From positions 1 to 5,266 of the forward strand of contig JAICTW010000244.1 in NCBI GenBank assembly GCA_025936195.1: a stretch of DNA of 5,266 nucleotides. Direction: 5' to 3'. A program made the position numbers and the translations under genes. The notes under the pieces are model-generated. The model ran no database searches, was not told where the DNA came from, and worked only from the letters and a program-made list of their open reading frames with translations. This DNA comes from Flavisolibacter sp. Lineage in GTDB: Bacteria; Bacteroidota; Bacteroidia; Chitinophagales; Chitinophagaceae. Below, piece by piece: positions 5,018 to 5,266 of the stretch. Numbering within the stretch: position 1 is the stretch's first letter; each line of letters opens with the position of its first letter.

Positions 5018-5266
5018 ATGCAATTAGAAGCCATTCCTGTATTGGAGAATATAGATCCGCAGCAATTCAAGGATGAGTTTTATAATCGGCAAAAGCCGAT
5101 TGTTATTAAAAATCTTTCCAAACAATGGCCAGCTTATGCCAAATGGAATTGGAATTATTTTAAAGAACTGGTAGGCGATAAAAGAGTAGCGTTGTACAAC
5201 AATATCAAAAGCGATGCGTACACTCCCATCAATACTGCAGATGATTACAAAACTTTTGGTGAATAC
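5018..5266 (+). CDS. Cupin-like (JmjC-related, Cupin_8) protein, N-terminal part, cut by right edge
   Basis: The ATG at 5018 opens 83 codons that run to the window edge. The product begins MQLEAIPVLENIDPQQFKDEF and continues with KPIVIKNLSKQWPAYAKWNW, then YFKELVGDKRVALYNN. The stretch KPIVIKNL.xxWPAxxKW and the following VGDKRVxLY element are the usual N-terminus of cupin_8/JmjC-like proteins, a superfamily of Fe(II)- and 2-oxoglutarate-dependent hydroxylases and demethylases. The metal-binding HxD...H motif would lie further downstream, outside the window, so catalytic competence cannot be judged. A well-spaced promoter candidate lies just upstream, and the gene diverges from the yciO-type gene across 90 bases. 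Confidence 0.85.
   Translation, partial: MQLEAIPVLENIDPQQFKDEFYNRQKPIVIKNLSKQWPAYAKWNWNYFKELVGDKRVALYNNIKSDAYTPINTADDYKTFGEY

Overview
The window is a chromosomal segment of a Bacteroidota bacterium. The protein set resembles Chitinophagaceae or close relatives, from my recognition of family-typical sequences rather than any search. Supporting signs are promoters of the TAnnTTTG type, coding starts without Shine-Dalgarno sequences, moderate-to-low GC, and typical Bacteroidota forms of RNase HII, YciO and a cupin-like protein.

Layout. (1) 1-978, minus strand: an Lrp/AsnC-family regulator, followed after one base by the first 168 codons of a polysaccharide flippase (Wzx/MATE type) that runs off the left edge. 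(2) 979-1578: 600 bases without a protein gene, but not empty. Next to the regulator start lie several short dyads, some sharing the form TTTGA-N4/6-TCAAA. Then come a perfect 16-bp inverted repeat, a strongly tRNA-like RNA on the plus strand (1171-1345), its intrinsic terminator (1372-1416), and a promoter-like TTTG/TATCTTTG pair. (3) 1579-1806, plus: a 75-residue conserved-looking hypothetical protein whose stop overlaps, tail to tail, the end of (4) a 513-residue FAD oxidoreductase with a C-terminal Rieske [2Fe-2S] domain (1803-3344, minus). (5) 3557-4159, plus: RNase HII (rnhB), ending in a terminator at 4280-4309. (6) 4322-4927, minus: a YciO-type member of the Sua5/YrdC/TsaC family. (7) 5018-5266, plus: the first 83 codons of a cupin-like (JmjC-related) protein, cut by the right edge.

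The protein genes are mostly single housekeeping or conserved genes that share no pathway. The standout is the RNA at 1171-1345. It has a 7-bp acceptor-like stem, a class II (tRNA-Leu-like) D arm, a 5-bp anticodon-like arm and a textbook T arm. Its variable region is 104 nt, where a class II tRNA has roughly 10-25. This insertion holds its own 12-bp helix and a nested hairpin. The RNA has its own terminator and lies divergent from an Lrp/AsnC regulator. I do not recognise it as tmRNA, RNase P, SRP or 6S RNA, and consider it the best candidate here for something undescribed.
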